Of a DNA stretch of 64,000 nucleotides, positions 22,601-32,089 are shown piece after piece. Location: the NCBI GenBank assembly GCA_038373865.1, contig JAXGGA010003406.1:1-64000 (forward strand). Direction: 5' to 3'. A program made the translations under genes and the position numbers. A model generated the notes under the pieces. It saw only the letters and a program-made list of their open reading frames with translations. It did not search any database and was not told the origin of the DNA. This stretch comes from Uloborus plumipes. Taxonomy: Eukaryota > Arthropoda > Arachnida > Araneae > Uloboridae. Position 1 is the stretch's first letter, and every line of letters begins with the position of its first letter.

Positions 22601-25600
22601 ACAGTCAGTCATTTTTTTTTCTGAGCCAGCATTTCCGCCATGTTTGCGGAGTCTGAGTCGGAATCAGAGTCCTCACAGAAGATTATTCAGAAAATTACTT
22701 TACAAACATTATTTATCAAAACCACTTTCTTACAAAGTTAGTTTGAAGGAAATCCGACTTTAAGTTCAGGATCAACATTCAACTTAAATTCCCCGTAGGC
22801 GCTAATGTTAAATTTTTTGTCTGAACGGTTCAATATTGAACGAAAAGTGGTTCAAATCAAAAAGCGAATTATGGGAATAAGCCTCTCCGAGATCTTTCAA
22901 ACAAAAAAAAGTTTATTCCATTCGGACGGTTCACTCAAAAGTTATTAGGTGGGGAAAGGTTGCTTGAACGGTTCAATGTTGAACGAAAAAATGTTCAAAT
23001 TGAAAATTTAAATACGGGAATGAAGTATCCTTGATAAGATCTTTCGAACAAAAAAAGTTTGTTCAAATCGGACTGTTCACTCAAAAGGGACAGCCTGTTT
23101 GAACTGTTCAAAGTTGAACCAAAAATTGTTCAAATCGAAAAATCAAATATGGGAATGAGCTGTACTCGCCCAGATCTTTCCAACAAAAAAAGTTTGTCAA
23201 AATCGGAATGTTCATCCAAAAGTTATTAGGGGGGGGGGGAGGACAGACAGACCGACCGACAGACCGACACACAAATTCCCCATCTCAATACCCTACTTTA
23301 AAATTTTAATTTTTCGGTTTTCATTTTACCTTTTTATTTCTTTTTGTCATTTTTTTCGGACTTGGCGATATTTTTTAAATTTGGCGATATTTTTTTTGAA
23401 CTTGGCGATATTTTTTTTTTTAACTTGGCGATATTTTTTTGACTTGGCGATATTTTTTAGATGCATTAAGCCACTTTTTATACTTTTTTCGTCTTTCTTT
23501 TATTTTTAACGGGAAAGTAGGCTAAAAAAAGGTTAGATGCAATTTTTTGAATAACCTGTGGTTGTTGTCGAAGCTTCTGATGTTGTGGTCATAGTTTCAG
23601 TTGTTGTGGTCATAGCTTCTGATGTTGTGGTCATAGCTTCAGTAGTCGTGGTTGCAGTATCAGTTGTTGTAGGTTCTGCAGTTGTCGTTGTAGAACCAAT
23701 TGTCGTCGGAGAATCAGTTGTTGTAGTTTTCGCCTCCGTAGTTGACGTAACTGCTTCAGTTGTAGTTGTTGTATCTGGTTGAGTTGATGGTGCACTCGTT
23801 GTAGTTGTAGTAGTTTCTAAAAATTTGAAAAAACATTCCTGTTAATCACAAGTCAACTAACAAGCAGTTAAATAGTATTTTTGTATTAATACATACTACC
23901 TAACACAATAGGGGATTGTGGGCTAAATTGAAGTAGTTAAGATAATTTACCTGTTTCAAAGTGAACAAATTGGAAATTTATTCTGAACAGTAGCGTATAT
24001 AGCACCCCCGCAGCCCCCGTGGTTTGAGGGTGCACTATCCAGAAAAATTGTATTTACTTTGTTTGGAAAAATTTATTATTCAAATGGAATTGTTAGGGAC
24101 TAATGCCCAAATTTCAGTGGGGATTTTTATTAACTGTTGCAATTGAATCGGTGAGAGCAAAAACCACTTCAGTCAAAAAAAATTAAAAAATTAGTTTTTC
24201 ATGGAAACAAGCTCTGGAAGGCGAGATGCGTGTTAACAGTAAAAATCGCGTCATTCAGGCTAGTAGTTCCGAAGTTACAGAGACTCCCTTCTGAACGTTG
24301 AGCTCAGAAACAACGTAAGTCCAGTGACTGACGTTGTTTATGCACCCAACGCTAGAACGAGCATGACTTTTTAAGGGCGTGCATTCGTTCCCAACGATCA
24401 GATTTCGGTACTAATAAGAAGACGATACGTAAACATGATCGGATTTGCATATCTAAAGCACTAACGCAGCCAGAATTTTCGTGGTGGGGAGGCGGAGGTG
24501 ATCAAAGCAATCTTTTCTCGAGTAAAAGACTACTGTATTAGATTTTCAACAATGTTTAAACTAAAGTCTATAGGGTTTTGTCCCAATCTCCCCTTCGCTG
24601 CGCCCCACTGACCTGATTAATATGAAAAGTTTTGTGCTCAGACCAGTAACAGCTTTCACGTCACCAAGCTACTCTCCTTGGACATAAACAAATTTGACGA
24701 TTGGTGGAAGGACTTATCCAAAAAAGAAAAAAGGCTTAAACAGAGAAAGACGAAGGGAAAATGTGCAGAAAGAGAAGAATTTAAGTTCACCCCCAATTTT
24801 ATTACAAGGAGTTCCCTCATAGCTTTAAGGGAAAAGGGGTTATCGTGGCACATACTTGCTTTGATTGGAGTTTGCTAAGCTGCTGAAGCTTTACTTCCCG
24901 AAAAGTTGCTTTTGCTTCAAGCCATGCCTATCCTTTAGGGCACGTTCCATCCAACATAAATAAAATGGAGAATATGAAGAAGGTGATTGTATTTATTCCT
25001 GAAAACTTTTTCGTGATGAACTATTTATCAAACACTTCACATGATATCAGAACATGATCTATTTTAAGAGCTGTACCTACCCAAGTAGCATCAACTCATC
25101 GGATTTTGCTCGGCCGATCATCGAACTCCTCGTAAACTGATCCCGTAACGCATGGTGACATCGTTCCGATCAGTATCCGAGCACGGTTTTAGATGAGTTA
25201 CTTTTCATCGGAAAGCGATATCCTTCCGATCAACTTTCCTGATGAAAAAAAGCCGAGCATCCAAATTGATCCTAAATTCATCGGCACGGGACTGTACTGC
25301 TCGTAAATTGCTCCAAATCTCATCGTATTTTGAATAAAACTCATCGGATTCTGTTTGACCGATGAGACATATTGGAGCAATTCCCGATGAGAACTCATCG
25401 AATCCGATCATCGGCCGATGAGAGTTTCATCGGGTTTCGATGAATGGCCGATCATCGGACGATGAGATTATGCTGCTAGGGTACCCATATTTTTTTTTGT
25501 TCCTCTTTTATTGGTGTAGATTTAGCAATCGCTTCTCAATTTTTGTAATAACCTTCCACTGTTGTTGATAATCCATATTCCTTATACTGTAAAGTTTTAA

Positions 25601-28600
25601 AGTTCTTTATGTCTTTTGATTTCGTAATTTTTTTTAACGATGTATGAGTAAAACTGATCTGTCCTTAGAGCTTAATAATTTTTTGAAGTCATGTGTCACA
25701 ATAATAAAGCAAGCGCTACTTCATATCTGATGAAATCATAAATAAATATAAACTTTTAATGTATGATAACTTTTTTCTCCAAGTGTAAAAGCCTATTGAG
25801 TGCAAAAACAACATCAGTCCAAATTACATTTTAAATTTTCCTGAGCCCGATTTAGATTGAATCTATGTAGTTTTTGTATGATAGCAACATACATGCATGT
25901 TATGATGCAGGAAAAAAAGAATTGTTCAATTATTTGAAAATTTGGAGGAGTTATGACGTTTTTTCTCTGTCCTGAAAAATTTGAAATTCTTGACTGACGT
26001 TGTTTTTGCAGTCACCGATTCAATTGTTATGAAATTTTACATTTTCTAGGTAGACCGTGCAAAACCAGGTGGAACAGCTAGTATGAACTAAATAATTGCT
26101 GTCCAGGCCATCAGTAGATCTCAATTAATACTTAAAACGATAATTGTGCAAGAACTTTATAATTTTATAAAAACAAAACATGTATTTTTGATAAACCACG
26201 AACTATAACATTATGTGTATCAAATTTTAAAATGACTTGTATTATTTTTTTCGTTGATTTTTAGAGCTATTTATTTTTTTGACTGGAATCTACTATGTGT
26301 TTAGAAACTTAGTTGAAATATTAACCAGACAGGTGGTGATGCAAACTGAAAATATTTTAAATTTCCACTTTTGTCCCACATTCTTCTACATTAAAGTTTC
26401 AAAAAAATATTTGTGTGTGAAAAAATACAAGGTCTGAGTATATATAGTGTAAAATTAAAACATCATAGCGTGTTAAGTAGGTTAGTATCATTTTATATTC
26501 TAAACGCTCAGTGAACTTTCTGAATAACCTAAGTTTCAGACAAAGATTTTGGCAATAAAATTCTTTTAGAAATCACCTGCACTTGAACGCTAGTTATTCT
26601 GTTCGGATATTTTATGTAATACTTTTTAAAAGTATTTTATTTATACTGAAACTAACCGGCTACACATACATAGACGACATATTAAGCACTTTTGTCTCAG
26701 GGCAAACACAGGAAATATTTACAGAACAAAAATAAGCATTGATGAATTACTAGACAACTCCGTAGCAGCTACCACTGTAGGCCATTGAATGCTGGAGGTT
26801 TGGTGAATCTCGGAAGGAAACGGGCAAAAGTTGTTTGCGTCACATGAAAAAAAGTCATACTGGGTTCATCGATTGAAATTTGCAGTCATTTGGTTTGAAA
26901 AATTTAGTTAGCATTTTTTTATTTAAATTTCACACAGGATTTCCCTTTTTAAAAAGTTTTTTTCAGACGCTTGCCCGTTTATTAGGTGGCCTGGGTTTCT
27001 CATGAAACCGATTTCTTGTTGCGCATCTAGTTAATGCTACATCTGTGAAAAGAAGAAAATGACAACCTTTGCACCGGTGGGAATAGAACTCATGATTGCT
27101 GACAAACGAAGCGATGCTTTCAACCGCAGAGCCAGGGAGGCAGTATGTAATACTTGAATATAGTGACAAATTTTCTTACCTGGTCTCGACGTTGTGGTGG
27201 GTTCTTCAATCACACGCATCTAAAAAAAAAAAAAAAGAAAGAAAGAAAGAAGAGCTATGATAATTTCACGAGCAGGAATTTCAGAAAAAGAAAGCAATAA
27301 AAAAAGACGACTCTATTCTGCCAGAAGCTGAACTGTTACGCAATTAGGGCCCTGCTCCACATCAACAGAAAACGCGACCGAAACCGAAGGCAGAAACCGA
27401 AAATCCGGGTACCTTCCATAGGAATACCATTTAATCCGTTTTACGTTTCTGCTTTATTTTTCCGCTTTACGTCAATGTGGAGAAGGGCCCTTACAGCTTT
27501 TTCAACAACATGTTCATTGTTTGGGGAAAAACCAAGTAACATGGAGTTACTGACTTTGTGACACGTATATCCTTTATTTAAAATAGTTTATGAGTAAAAA
27601 AATTACTAAATCCATGTACTCATGTTTTTTCCATCCTCTGGAATGTCACTCTTCTTAGACACTGAATGCCTGCCAGGAAGTAAGAATGTTTTTCCATGTT
27701 CAATTAGCTGCAGAGGAGGATGATTTTTAAGACACATTGCTGCAGCAAGTTTGTTTGTTTTCTTCAAACGAGGCTGTGTTTAGGCTACTAGCCATTTGCA
27801 GATCTAGTGCACATTCTCTGAGATCGATAATCATCATTTCATGTGGCTGCACAATCGGCGAAGACCACTGCCTTAAGGATTTTGACACCCAATTTCCCCA
27901 CTAGAAGGAGGCACTTGGACTATATGATGTGAAACTACACTAGGAATTTAGGCAGGAATTCAAGTGAAACACGGATGATCGCAACTCACCAATGCAATAT
28001 TAAATTCCCATATTTGGATTCAAGTGAAACGTTACAATCGTTACGAGATGCGATTCTAATGTAATTCTACTTCCAGTAGCGATTGCAATTTTGGTCTATT
28101 GCGATCGCCTCGAAGCGATTGCAATGGTGTTTCACTTCAGCTCGGCCCTTAATTTAGCCAAGAGAAACTCCTTTCTAAAAGAAGGATCTTTTCATCCGAC
28201 GTGGACGCTGTTGATATCCCTTACCTTGAAAATCCACCGACTGGAGCCAGATTTTGGTTCTGCGCTTTTGAGCTTTAAGAGGATAGCCTCTTAACCACTA
28301 CATCCCTCTGTCGACGACTACGGTTAGTAAATCTTTGTGACCACTTTTTTACGTTTGTCATTGATGATGTTGCATAATTTAATGAATATTTCTTTGTGCT
28401 CTCCGGTTGTCTGTCATTTGTTACACGAATCTTTCAGGATTTTTGTTACAGCAAGTAAATTTTTGTGTAAGTCTTTAAACGTACATCGTTAGTCTTGCAT
28501 GTTTTAATGAACATTTCCTTGTGCTCACCGCTTGGTCGTTATTTGTTATACCGTTCTTGTTTTTTAAGACATCAAGGGCGTATATAGCTTTTTGGATTTG

Positions 28601-31600
28601 GAGGGAATCATTATAGGAAAGGGGAGTGGGTGGGTTAAACTTAGGCACAAATAAGGAGTCAGGGTGAAAGTTTTGAAATATGAGTCTAAAAAATTCAGTT
28701 TTACACTCATTATTTGATGATTCAAAGAGGGGGGATCATACCCTCATGACCATGTGATTCTCTTTCGTGAATGCAAATTAATCCCTGGGTGCAACTTCTT
28801 ATGATCTTAATATATACTGCTGTCAGTAAGAAGATAGAAGTTCATACTATAAATTTAACAATGTTATGAATTGCTGAAAGTGAAATTGGGCGTAAGTGTT
28901 CATTTACCGGTTAGAGTACCGTGTCATGAACACCTGAAAATATTGTCGTTGTTGTTATTGACTTATGCCATTTGAAAAATCAAAGCTAAATTTGTGTTAG
29001 ACGGCAGCGGCTCTTAAGGGTTCCCCGTTCTCTCAAACGGGGAGGAGTCCGAATTGTTGCACCTCATCCGCAATTTGCCTTAGTGGCATAACAAAATCAC
29101 TCTAAATAATATCACGTGAAAAGTTGTCAGTTTGTTAATTCAATTTCCATGTATGGGTTTCTTAATTAGAATTTGTGCTCTATTTCGGAATTTCAAAATA
29201 AATCTCCTTCTTTTAAGAGGCATCATAATTTGTGTAGCAATCTACAAATTGTGATGCAATAAAATACAATTTTAAATCCTTTATTTTAAAGCTAAAATAT
29301 TATGCGGTATGTTTCAAAATTTGATAGGTTTCTCTTTTTTAAGCTATAATGACTTTGACTAGAAGTTGCATAATAAAACATCTTTAGTTAAGAGCATTAA
29401 TTTCAATGCGAATGTTTTTAAGACTTAATTTCATCACATGCATTTTAGTGACCAACATTCAACTTCAAAAAAAGCTATCTTTTAAGAGGATTAGAACTGT
29501 CAGAAAAGATGAAATATTAGAATAATTTAATCAGAATAAATGGAAGTATTCCATCTTATATTTAATCAATAACAATGGAGATCCCATTTATTGTTTACAC
29601 ATTCATAATTTTTACAAATAATTCGTTTAAAATACCTATTACTTTATTTGCATTATCTGTTTGAAAAATTATTTCTGCGGCTTGGTTCTAAAAGGTGACT
29701 AAGTCAAAAATGTTAGTTTCGAGAAAAAGGCGATGAAAGATATTTGAGATTTTTTAGAATGCTATAACTTTCTTATATTAAGAATCTCATTATTTTTTGG
29801 TATTTATTTATTGTTAGTGTAAAGAAACATTATTTTATCATATGAAATTTTTTATATATTATACTATATATTATATAAATATATAATACATATAATAATT
29901 TATATTATATATAATATATATATTATTATATATTATATAGATATTGGCCTTTTTAGAATTAGAGTTTTACTAAATTGGAACCTTTTGATGTAAATAACAC
30001 AGAATGTGAAAAAATCGACATTGACCCTTTTAGAACCAAGCCACAGATTTTAATTTCACTTAACCTAAATCTAATTGGATTTCAAGATCATCTGTCAACT
30101 GATTTATAGGAGGAAAATGCAGCTTCTGTTATCCGGAGACTGGAGCACCCAGGGGTAGAAGACTGTCTTGGCTCCATCCCTGTTAGTATTAGCTGGAAAA
30201 TATGGAGTGACCTTCACGTCTTGGGTGACTCTACCAGGAGTATAGACTCCCGACGTACATCACTCACTCCTCCCAGGAACATCCCCTTGCCACGATGAGG
30301 TTACTAACAGGACTTAAGGTGTTTGCCAGACTTCCTTGAACAACTAGCCTTGGAAATCATAAATAACATCTCCCCAAACGATATCAAAATCTATACTGAT
30401 TGCAGTAAAATAAATAATCTGGCAGGTAGTGGAATCTACATTGAGATCCCTCGAGTCCAATAGTCTATAAAACAACGTAATCCAGACTTATGTTCTAGTT
30501 TTCGAAGCGAACTCATAGCAATCGACGTGGGGCTAGAAAGACTTATGAGCGAGAGTTGCTATGGAGACCTTTGGATACTTACCGACAGCCGCAGTTCAAT
30601 TCAACATCTCAAGAACTGGGTCTATATAGGAGATAAAACCAGCCTATCTATCTTGCATAAAGTAAAGCTCATATCCCTCCAACATGTAGTCCATTTCCAA
30701 TAAATCCCGTCTCATGTAGATATCCACGGAAATGAATTGGCCGGCACTCTAGCCAAAGAGAGATTAAACAATCCCATCCCCTCTACTTCAGAGCTTACAT
30801 CTTTTGAGTTGTTTGCGAGGAAAAAGGCCCAAAATAAGGAGAAGTGGTTAATTCCCCCTCCCATCACTGGTACAAAGGAAAAAAACCGGGACTCTCTTTA
30901 TCTCTCCCATGCGACAGGCAGTCCAACACTTGCCTGTCCCGACTTACCAGTGGTCACATAAAAGGCCTTAAATATTCTGAGGGCAGTAAGACCTATCCTC
31001 TCTGCCCTAAGTGCCACCATGACCAGGCTTCACCTCAACATATCTTGGACTGTTTGGGTTTGAACTGGGAGGATATCCATACTACTCCCCTTTTGGTATT
31101 GGATTTCATTAATGTCAACGGATTCGTTGATCTGGTCTGACTCCGTCGGACCAGATAGGAGATTAGAAACAACAACAACTAATTGGATTTAAGTAGAATA
31201 TCAAAGGTCAAAATGCCTAAATTGTTGTTTGATCTAATTATAAGTTATGGCAGCTTCTATCTCAACGCAATAGCTGCAAAAAAGAAGAAAGGGGTTGAAA
31301 ACGCAAACACGCGCACAAATTTTATCTCAACTATGTAATTAAGTAATGAGTACCTTAGAAAACATAACATTTTTTAGAAATTTAGGCCAAAAGTTCCTTA
31401 TTTATCAGCAAGAACATCTTAAAAAGAGCTGTTATGAAATATAAAACATACTTTTTAAGTTTACAATATCTGGAGGCAAAGTCATTCGGCTGATGTACAT
31501 CAAAAAAAAAAAAAAAAAAAAAAGCTCACTTTGTATATTTTCATTCCAGGGTCTTCGCAACTTTCAGAGGAGCAACTACTTTCATCAATGTCTCCCGCCA

Positions 31601-31821
31601 ACAGGTAACAATTTCCAGTTTTGTATCCGAAATAAGAGCAGGCTCCAGCGTTTCGGAAACACAAGGAGCCACATTCGATTCTTGAAACGGAAGAATATTC
31701 TGCCAACATCCATTCACTATCAATTTTATCAGTTATATTTAAATAATACTGATATTGTTCAGATAATGCGTACTGAATCAGAGTACTAATCCCGACAGAG
31801 TACAAAAAAAATACACATAAC
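13400..31821 (-). CDS. Secreted PAN/apple-like protein with Thr-rich linker and Cys-rich C-terminus (six exons)
   Basis: Minus-strand exons, in reading order, are 31530-31821, 27180-27219, 23556-23816, 17762-17873, 17519-17673 and 13400-13674. All five introns are GT-AG, with donors gtgagc, gtaaga, gttatt, gtaagt and gtaagc. Phases agree at every junction (0, 1, 1, 2, 1), and the join of about 377 codons has no internal stop. Predicted order is a hydrophobic N-terminus, a six-cysteine PAN/apple-like domain, a short linker exon, about 90 residues rich in Thr and Ser, and about 175 residues with eight cysteines ending in SGGGL. The layout suggests an extracellular or cuticle/matrix protein with O-glycosylated linker. 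I do not recognise the C-terminal domain and give no symbol. The start codon is not resolved. Four of the introns are 3.4-5.7 kb and filled with transposons; one is 88 bp. Confidence 0.82.
13675..14866. other. Intron E-F, 3' portion, no recognised element
   Basis: It lies between the terminal exon and the transposon at 14867. The sequence is AT-rich up to about 14,200 and then of more even composition to about 14,800. I could not assign the latter to any family or exon. Confidence 0.4.
14867..17352 (+). mobile_element. DNA transposon with 4-bp target duplication and repeated GTAACGTAAGTTAC motif
   Basis: The ends carry the 11-bp inverted repeat GGGCAATTCCA and are flanked by ACAA on both sides (14863-14866 and 17353-17356). 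Seven copies of the near-palindrome GTAACGTAAGTTAC or one-base variants lie inside, at 15227, 15394, 15420, 16441, 16456, 17148 and 17326. They are likely transposase-binding or subterminal repeats. The coding remnant is at 16015-16297. A 4-bp duplication excludes Tc1/mariner, hAT and Harbinger norms and leaves groups such as Sola as candidates; I cannot assign it. It lies wholly within the last intron of the host gene. Confidence 0.75.
16015..16297 (+). pseudogene. C-terminal tail of a DNA transposase or transposon-encoded protein
   Basis: The reading frame contains KAGEWRVVKYENTLYP, a stop, VVTIVEENEFKM, another stop, and VMATVGTNQKWPETTDEIYY followed by a segment ending in ELPELVNNSGQYRF. 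The pattern GxWxVVxYxxxxYPGxV ... VxxMxxxGxxxxWPxxxDxxYY is one I recall from the ends of several animal transposon proteins. Two stops and the lack of any DDE core upstream show it is dead. The frame ends with TAA at 16295-16297. Confidence 0.5.
17519..17673 (-). CDS. Host gene exon E
   Basis: It is separated from exon D by an 88-bp intron, the only compact intron in the gene. Acceptor is gatttcag; the donor chosen is gtaagc at 17518, phase 2 in and 1 out. It encodes an acidic stretch with two cysteines (GAVCTDVKEK and NAKCDDENEV). Reading through the donor meets no stop until 17475, but the phase match with exon F supports splicing. Confidence 0.85.
17762..17873 (-). CDS. Host gene exon D: start of the Cys-rich C-terminal region
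   Basis: It has acceptor ttcattag and donor gtaagt, 112 nt, phase 1 in and 2 out. It encodes GTTTTEGGYKCPDPPYGAEA and continues to a segment with SCPTDNYLLGG. The first Thr residues finish the linker and the two cysteines open the C-terminal domain. Confidence 0.85.
18644..18720. repeat. Tandem repeat, 27-bp unit, three copies
   Basis: The unit ctgccttgctaagcacaata (first 20 of 27 bp) occurs at 18644, 18671 and 18698, the last copy cut short. Adjacent copies are identical, so the expansion is recent compared with the host element. A related sequence in the other orientation (gtgcttagcaagcacggcaa) lies near 18931. Confidence 0.85.
20209..20890 (+). mobile_element. Helitron-like segments (two 5' ends, one 3' end)
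   Basis: Two sequences beginning TCTACNTATATTAAAAACTG lie at 20209 and 20636, which is how many arthropod Helitron-type elements start. The second runs to gcaacgccgggccacgtgcgtgg near 20,887, containing a short hairpin (CCACGTGCGTGG) where Helitrons carry their terminal hairpin. The canonical CTRR end is not intact. There are TTTC/CTAT simple repeats after the first 5' end. No Rep/helicase coding is present. Confidence 0.5.
22822..23230. repeat. Three tandem copies of a ~137-bp unit
   Basis: Each copy opens with the palindrome GTTCAAnnTTGAAC (near 22828, 22970 and 23105). Each continues with (c/g)aaaatatgggaatga-like sequence, gatctttcnaacaaaaaaag and gttcactcaaaagttattag. Copies differ by point changes and small indels, so the array is old. 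Confidence 0.75.
23358..23458. repeat. Short tandem array of CTTGGCGATATTTTTT
   Basis: Five successive copies of (a)cttggcgatattttttt with variable T-run length. The array lies at the distal end of the 22066-23523 element and about 100 bp downstream of exon C on the minus strand. Confidence 0.8.
23556..23816 (-). CDS. Host gene exon C: Thr/Ser-rich mucin-like linker
   Basis: The 261-nt exon has acceptor tttttag and donor gttatt, phase 1 in and out. It encodes about 87 residues dominated by Thr with Ser, Glu, Ala and Pro, including tandem variants of TTTSEAM. Such segments are usually heavily O-glycosylated stalks in secreted or membrane-anchored proteins (general knowledge). The open frame on the opposite strand (Val-rich) is an antisense shadow. 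The exon is a whole multiple of three, so skipping it would keep the frame. Confidence 0.85.
24878..25077. other. Intron B-C, unassigned sequence
   Basis: It follows a 66-residue plus-strand frame at 24678-24878 that is rich in Lys and Glu. I do not recognise that frame, it lacks supporting splice or promoter context, and I leave it unannotated as a gene. Confidence 0.35.
25080..25481. mobile_element. TA-flanked MITE rich in TCATCGG words
   Basis: The ends CCCAAGTAGCAT and (atgctgctaggg) are imperfect inverted repeats with TA on both sides (25078-25079 and 25482-25483). The inside is filled with alternating TCATCGG and CCGATGA words in both orientations, at least fifteen in about 400 bp, so the element can fold on itself in many registers. 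No coding capacity. Confidence 0.75.
27050..27150 (-). repeat. tRNA-derived SINE head
   Basis: On the minus strand the segment reads gcctccctggctctgcggtt and then atgagttctattcccacc, a good A-box-like (TGGCTCTGCGG) and B-box-like (GAGTTCTATTCCC) pair about 35 bp apart, as in a tRNA. The cloverleaf is degenerate, so this is a SINE promoter head, not a functional tRNA. It lies about 30-130 bp downstream of exon B in the next intron, in the same orientation as the gene. Confidence 0.65.
27180..27219 (-). CDS. Host gene exon B: 40-nt micro-exon
   Basis: A poly-pyrimidine tract of thirteen T ends in the acceptor ag at 27221-27220. The exon encodes MRVIEEPTTTSRP plus one base, and the donor gtaaga follows. 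Phase is 0 on entry and 1 on exit, which agrees with exons A and C. The Thr run begins the low-complexity linker continued in exon C. The exon opens with ATG, so it could also be an alternative first codon, though the perfect acceptor argues for splicing. Confidence 0.8.
27347..27490. mobile_element. PIF/Harbinger-type MITE, TTA target site
   Basis: The ends GGGCCCTGCTCCACAT and (atgtggagaagggccc) form inverted repeats with TTA on both sides (27344-27346 and 27491-27493). A 3-bp TTA duplication and GGG-type ends are typical of Harbinger elements. At 144 bp it is a MITE. It lies in intron A-B, about 125 bp upstream of exon B on the minus strand. Confidence 0.85.
27951..28148. mobile_element. 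Probable second Harbinger-type MITE
   Basis: The ends share the inverted core AAGTGAAACAC (left ggcaggaattcaagtgaaac, right gtttcacttcagctcggccc). TTA flanks both sides (27948-27950 and 28149-28151). The outermost bases of the two ends are diverged, so the call is less secure than for the neighbouring MITE. Confidence 0.6.
28210..28320 (-). repeat. Possible tRNA-derived SINE fragment
   Basis: On the minus strand gggatgtagtggttaagagg resembles the A-box of a tRNA (GxxGxxGTGGTTAAG). A clear B-box is not visible nearby, so it may be a truncated SINE head. Confidence 0.35.
28321..30070. other. Intron A-B, AT-rich noncoding stretch
   Basis: A fragment resembling a hAT end (agggcgtatatagc) lies near 28568. 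A short AT-only run of about 95 bp made of TATA-type words lies at 29852-29942. No coding sequence is apparent. Confidence 0.45.
30083..31178 (+). mobile_element. 5'-truncated non-LTR retrotransposon (RNase H end) with 12-bp target duplication
   Basis: The insertion is flanked by CTAATTGGATTT (30071-30082 and 31179-31190). It carries the C-terminal part of an I/Jockey-like ORF2: an RNase H start (YTDCSKINNLAGSGIYIE), the TDS motif (LWILTDSRSSIQHLKNW), IPSHVDIHGNELAGTLAKER, then a Cys/His end (CPKCHHDQASPQHILDCLG) and a closing NVNGFVDLV with stop at 31138-31140. A short AACAACAACAAC tail follows. Two in-frame stops and one frameshift (near 30,930) show it is dead. It is in opposite orientation to the host gene, within intron A-B. 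Confidence 0.88.
31530..31821 (-). CDS. Host gene exon A: signal-like segment and PAN/apple-like domain
   Basis: The acceptor used is attgcag at 31822-31828, which gives phase 1 into LCVFFLYSVGISTLIQY, a hydrophobic run that could be a signal-peptide core. A second possible acceptor (gattcag, exon start 31772) would omit it. Six cysteines follow: IECGSLCFRN, then C in GAC, C in GNCYLL, and two in SSCSSESC. This spacing, with Y-F-G-Y before the fourth cysteine, resembles PAN/apple domains (compare CxxxC...CxxFxY...CxL). The exon ends KIYK at donor gtgagc, phase 0. The poly-T tract downstream on the minus strand is intronic. No in-frame ATG at a convincing position is present, so the initiator should be further upstream. 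Confidence 0.75.
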
Positions 31822-32089
31822 CTGCAATGCTTTAGTGTAAAAATATTTTGATTACTGTGGAAAATGTTGACTGATTTTGAGCACATCTCTACTTTTCTCT
31901 AATTTGAAACATATGTCGTTCTTTATTTTGATGTATTCACTCGGTTTAAGTTTGTTCAGCGAGGTTACTAGGTTGGCATTATTTGCGCCAGTCAAAATTT
32001 TTTTATGCTACTCTGACTTTAAAATTGTTTGTTTGGGGAAAATATTAAGTAATACAAATGATTTATTAAAGTGACGAAATAAACTAAGC

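Larger units (their letters stand above)
22066..23523. mobile_element. Terminal-repeat element AGCCTACTTTCCCGT with internal repeat arrays
   Basis: The ends AGCCTACTTTCCCGT and (acgggaaagtaggct) are perfect inverted repeats of 15 bp. Internally there is an AAAT array (22320-22350), three copies of a unit of about 137 bp (22822-23230) and five copies of an ACTTGGCGATATTTTTT unit (23358-23458). Between the arrays lies a G-run followed by gacagacagaccgaccgaca. No transposase is visible. The same layout, with different terminal sequence, is seen at 35528-36259. It lies in intron C-D, ending about 30 bp from exon C's donor. Confidence 0.65.

Noticed and set aside
22066..23523. Possible CRISPR-like or satellite array
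   Set aside because: Repeat units are adjacent and diverged, without constant repeats and unique spacers, and are enclosed by terminal inverted repeats.
23558..23782. Plus-strand Val-rich open frame
   Set aside because: It is the antisense of the Thr-rich exon C; Thr codons read backward give Val-rich sequence.
23989..24615. A complete hAT element between cagtagcgtatatagc and gctgcgccccactg
   Set aside because: The two ends are not convincing inverted repeats of one another and no 8-bp duplication is present; they may be ends of two separate fragments.
24656..24878. Overlapping 65-66 codon frames on both strands
   Set aside because: Lys/Glu-rich reading on plus and hydrophobic reading on minus, no motif, located inside an intron; may be repeat debris.
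27050..27150. Possible functional tRNA gene
   Set aside because: The A- and B-box words are present, but the cloverleaf arms do not pair properly, so it is treated as a SINE head.
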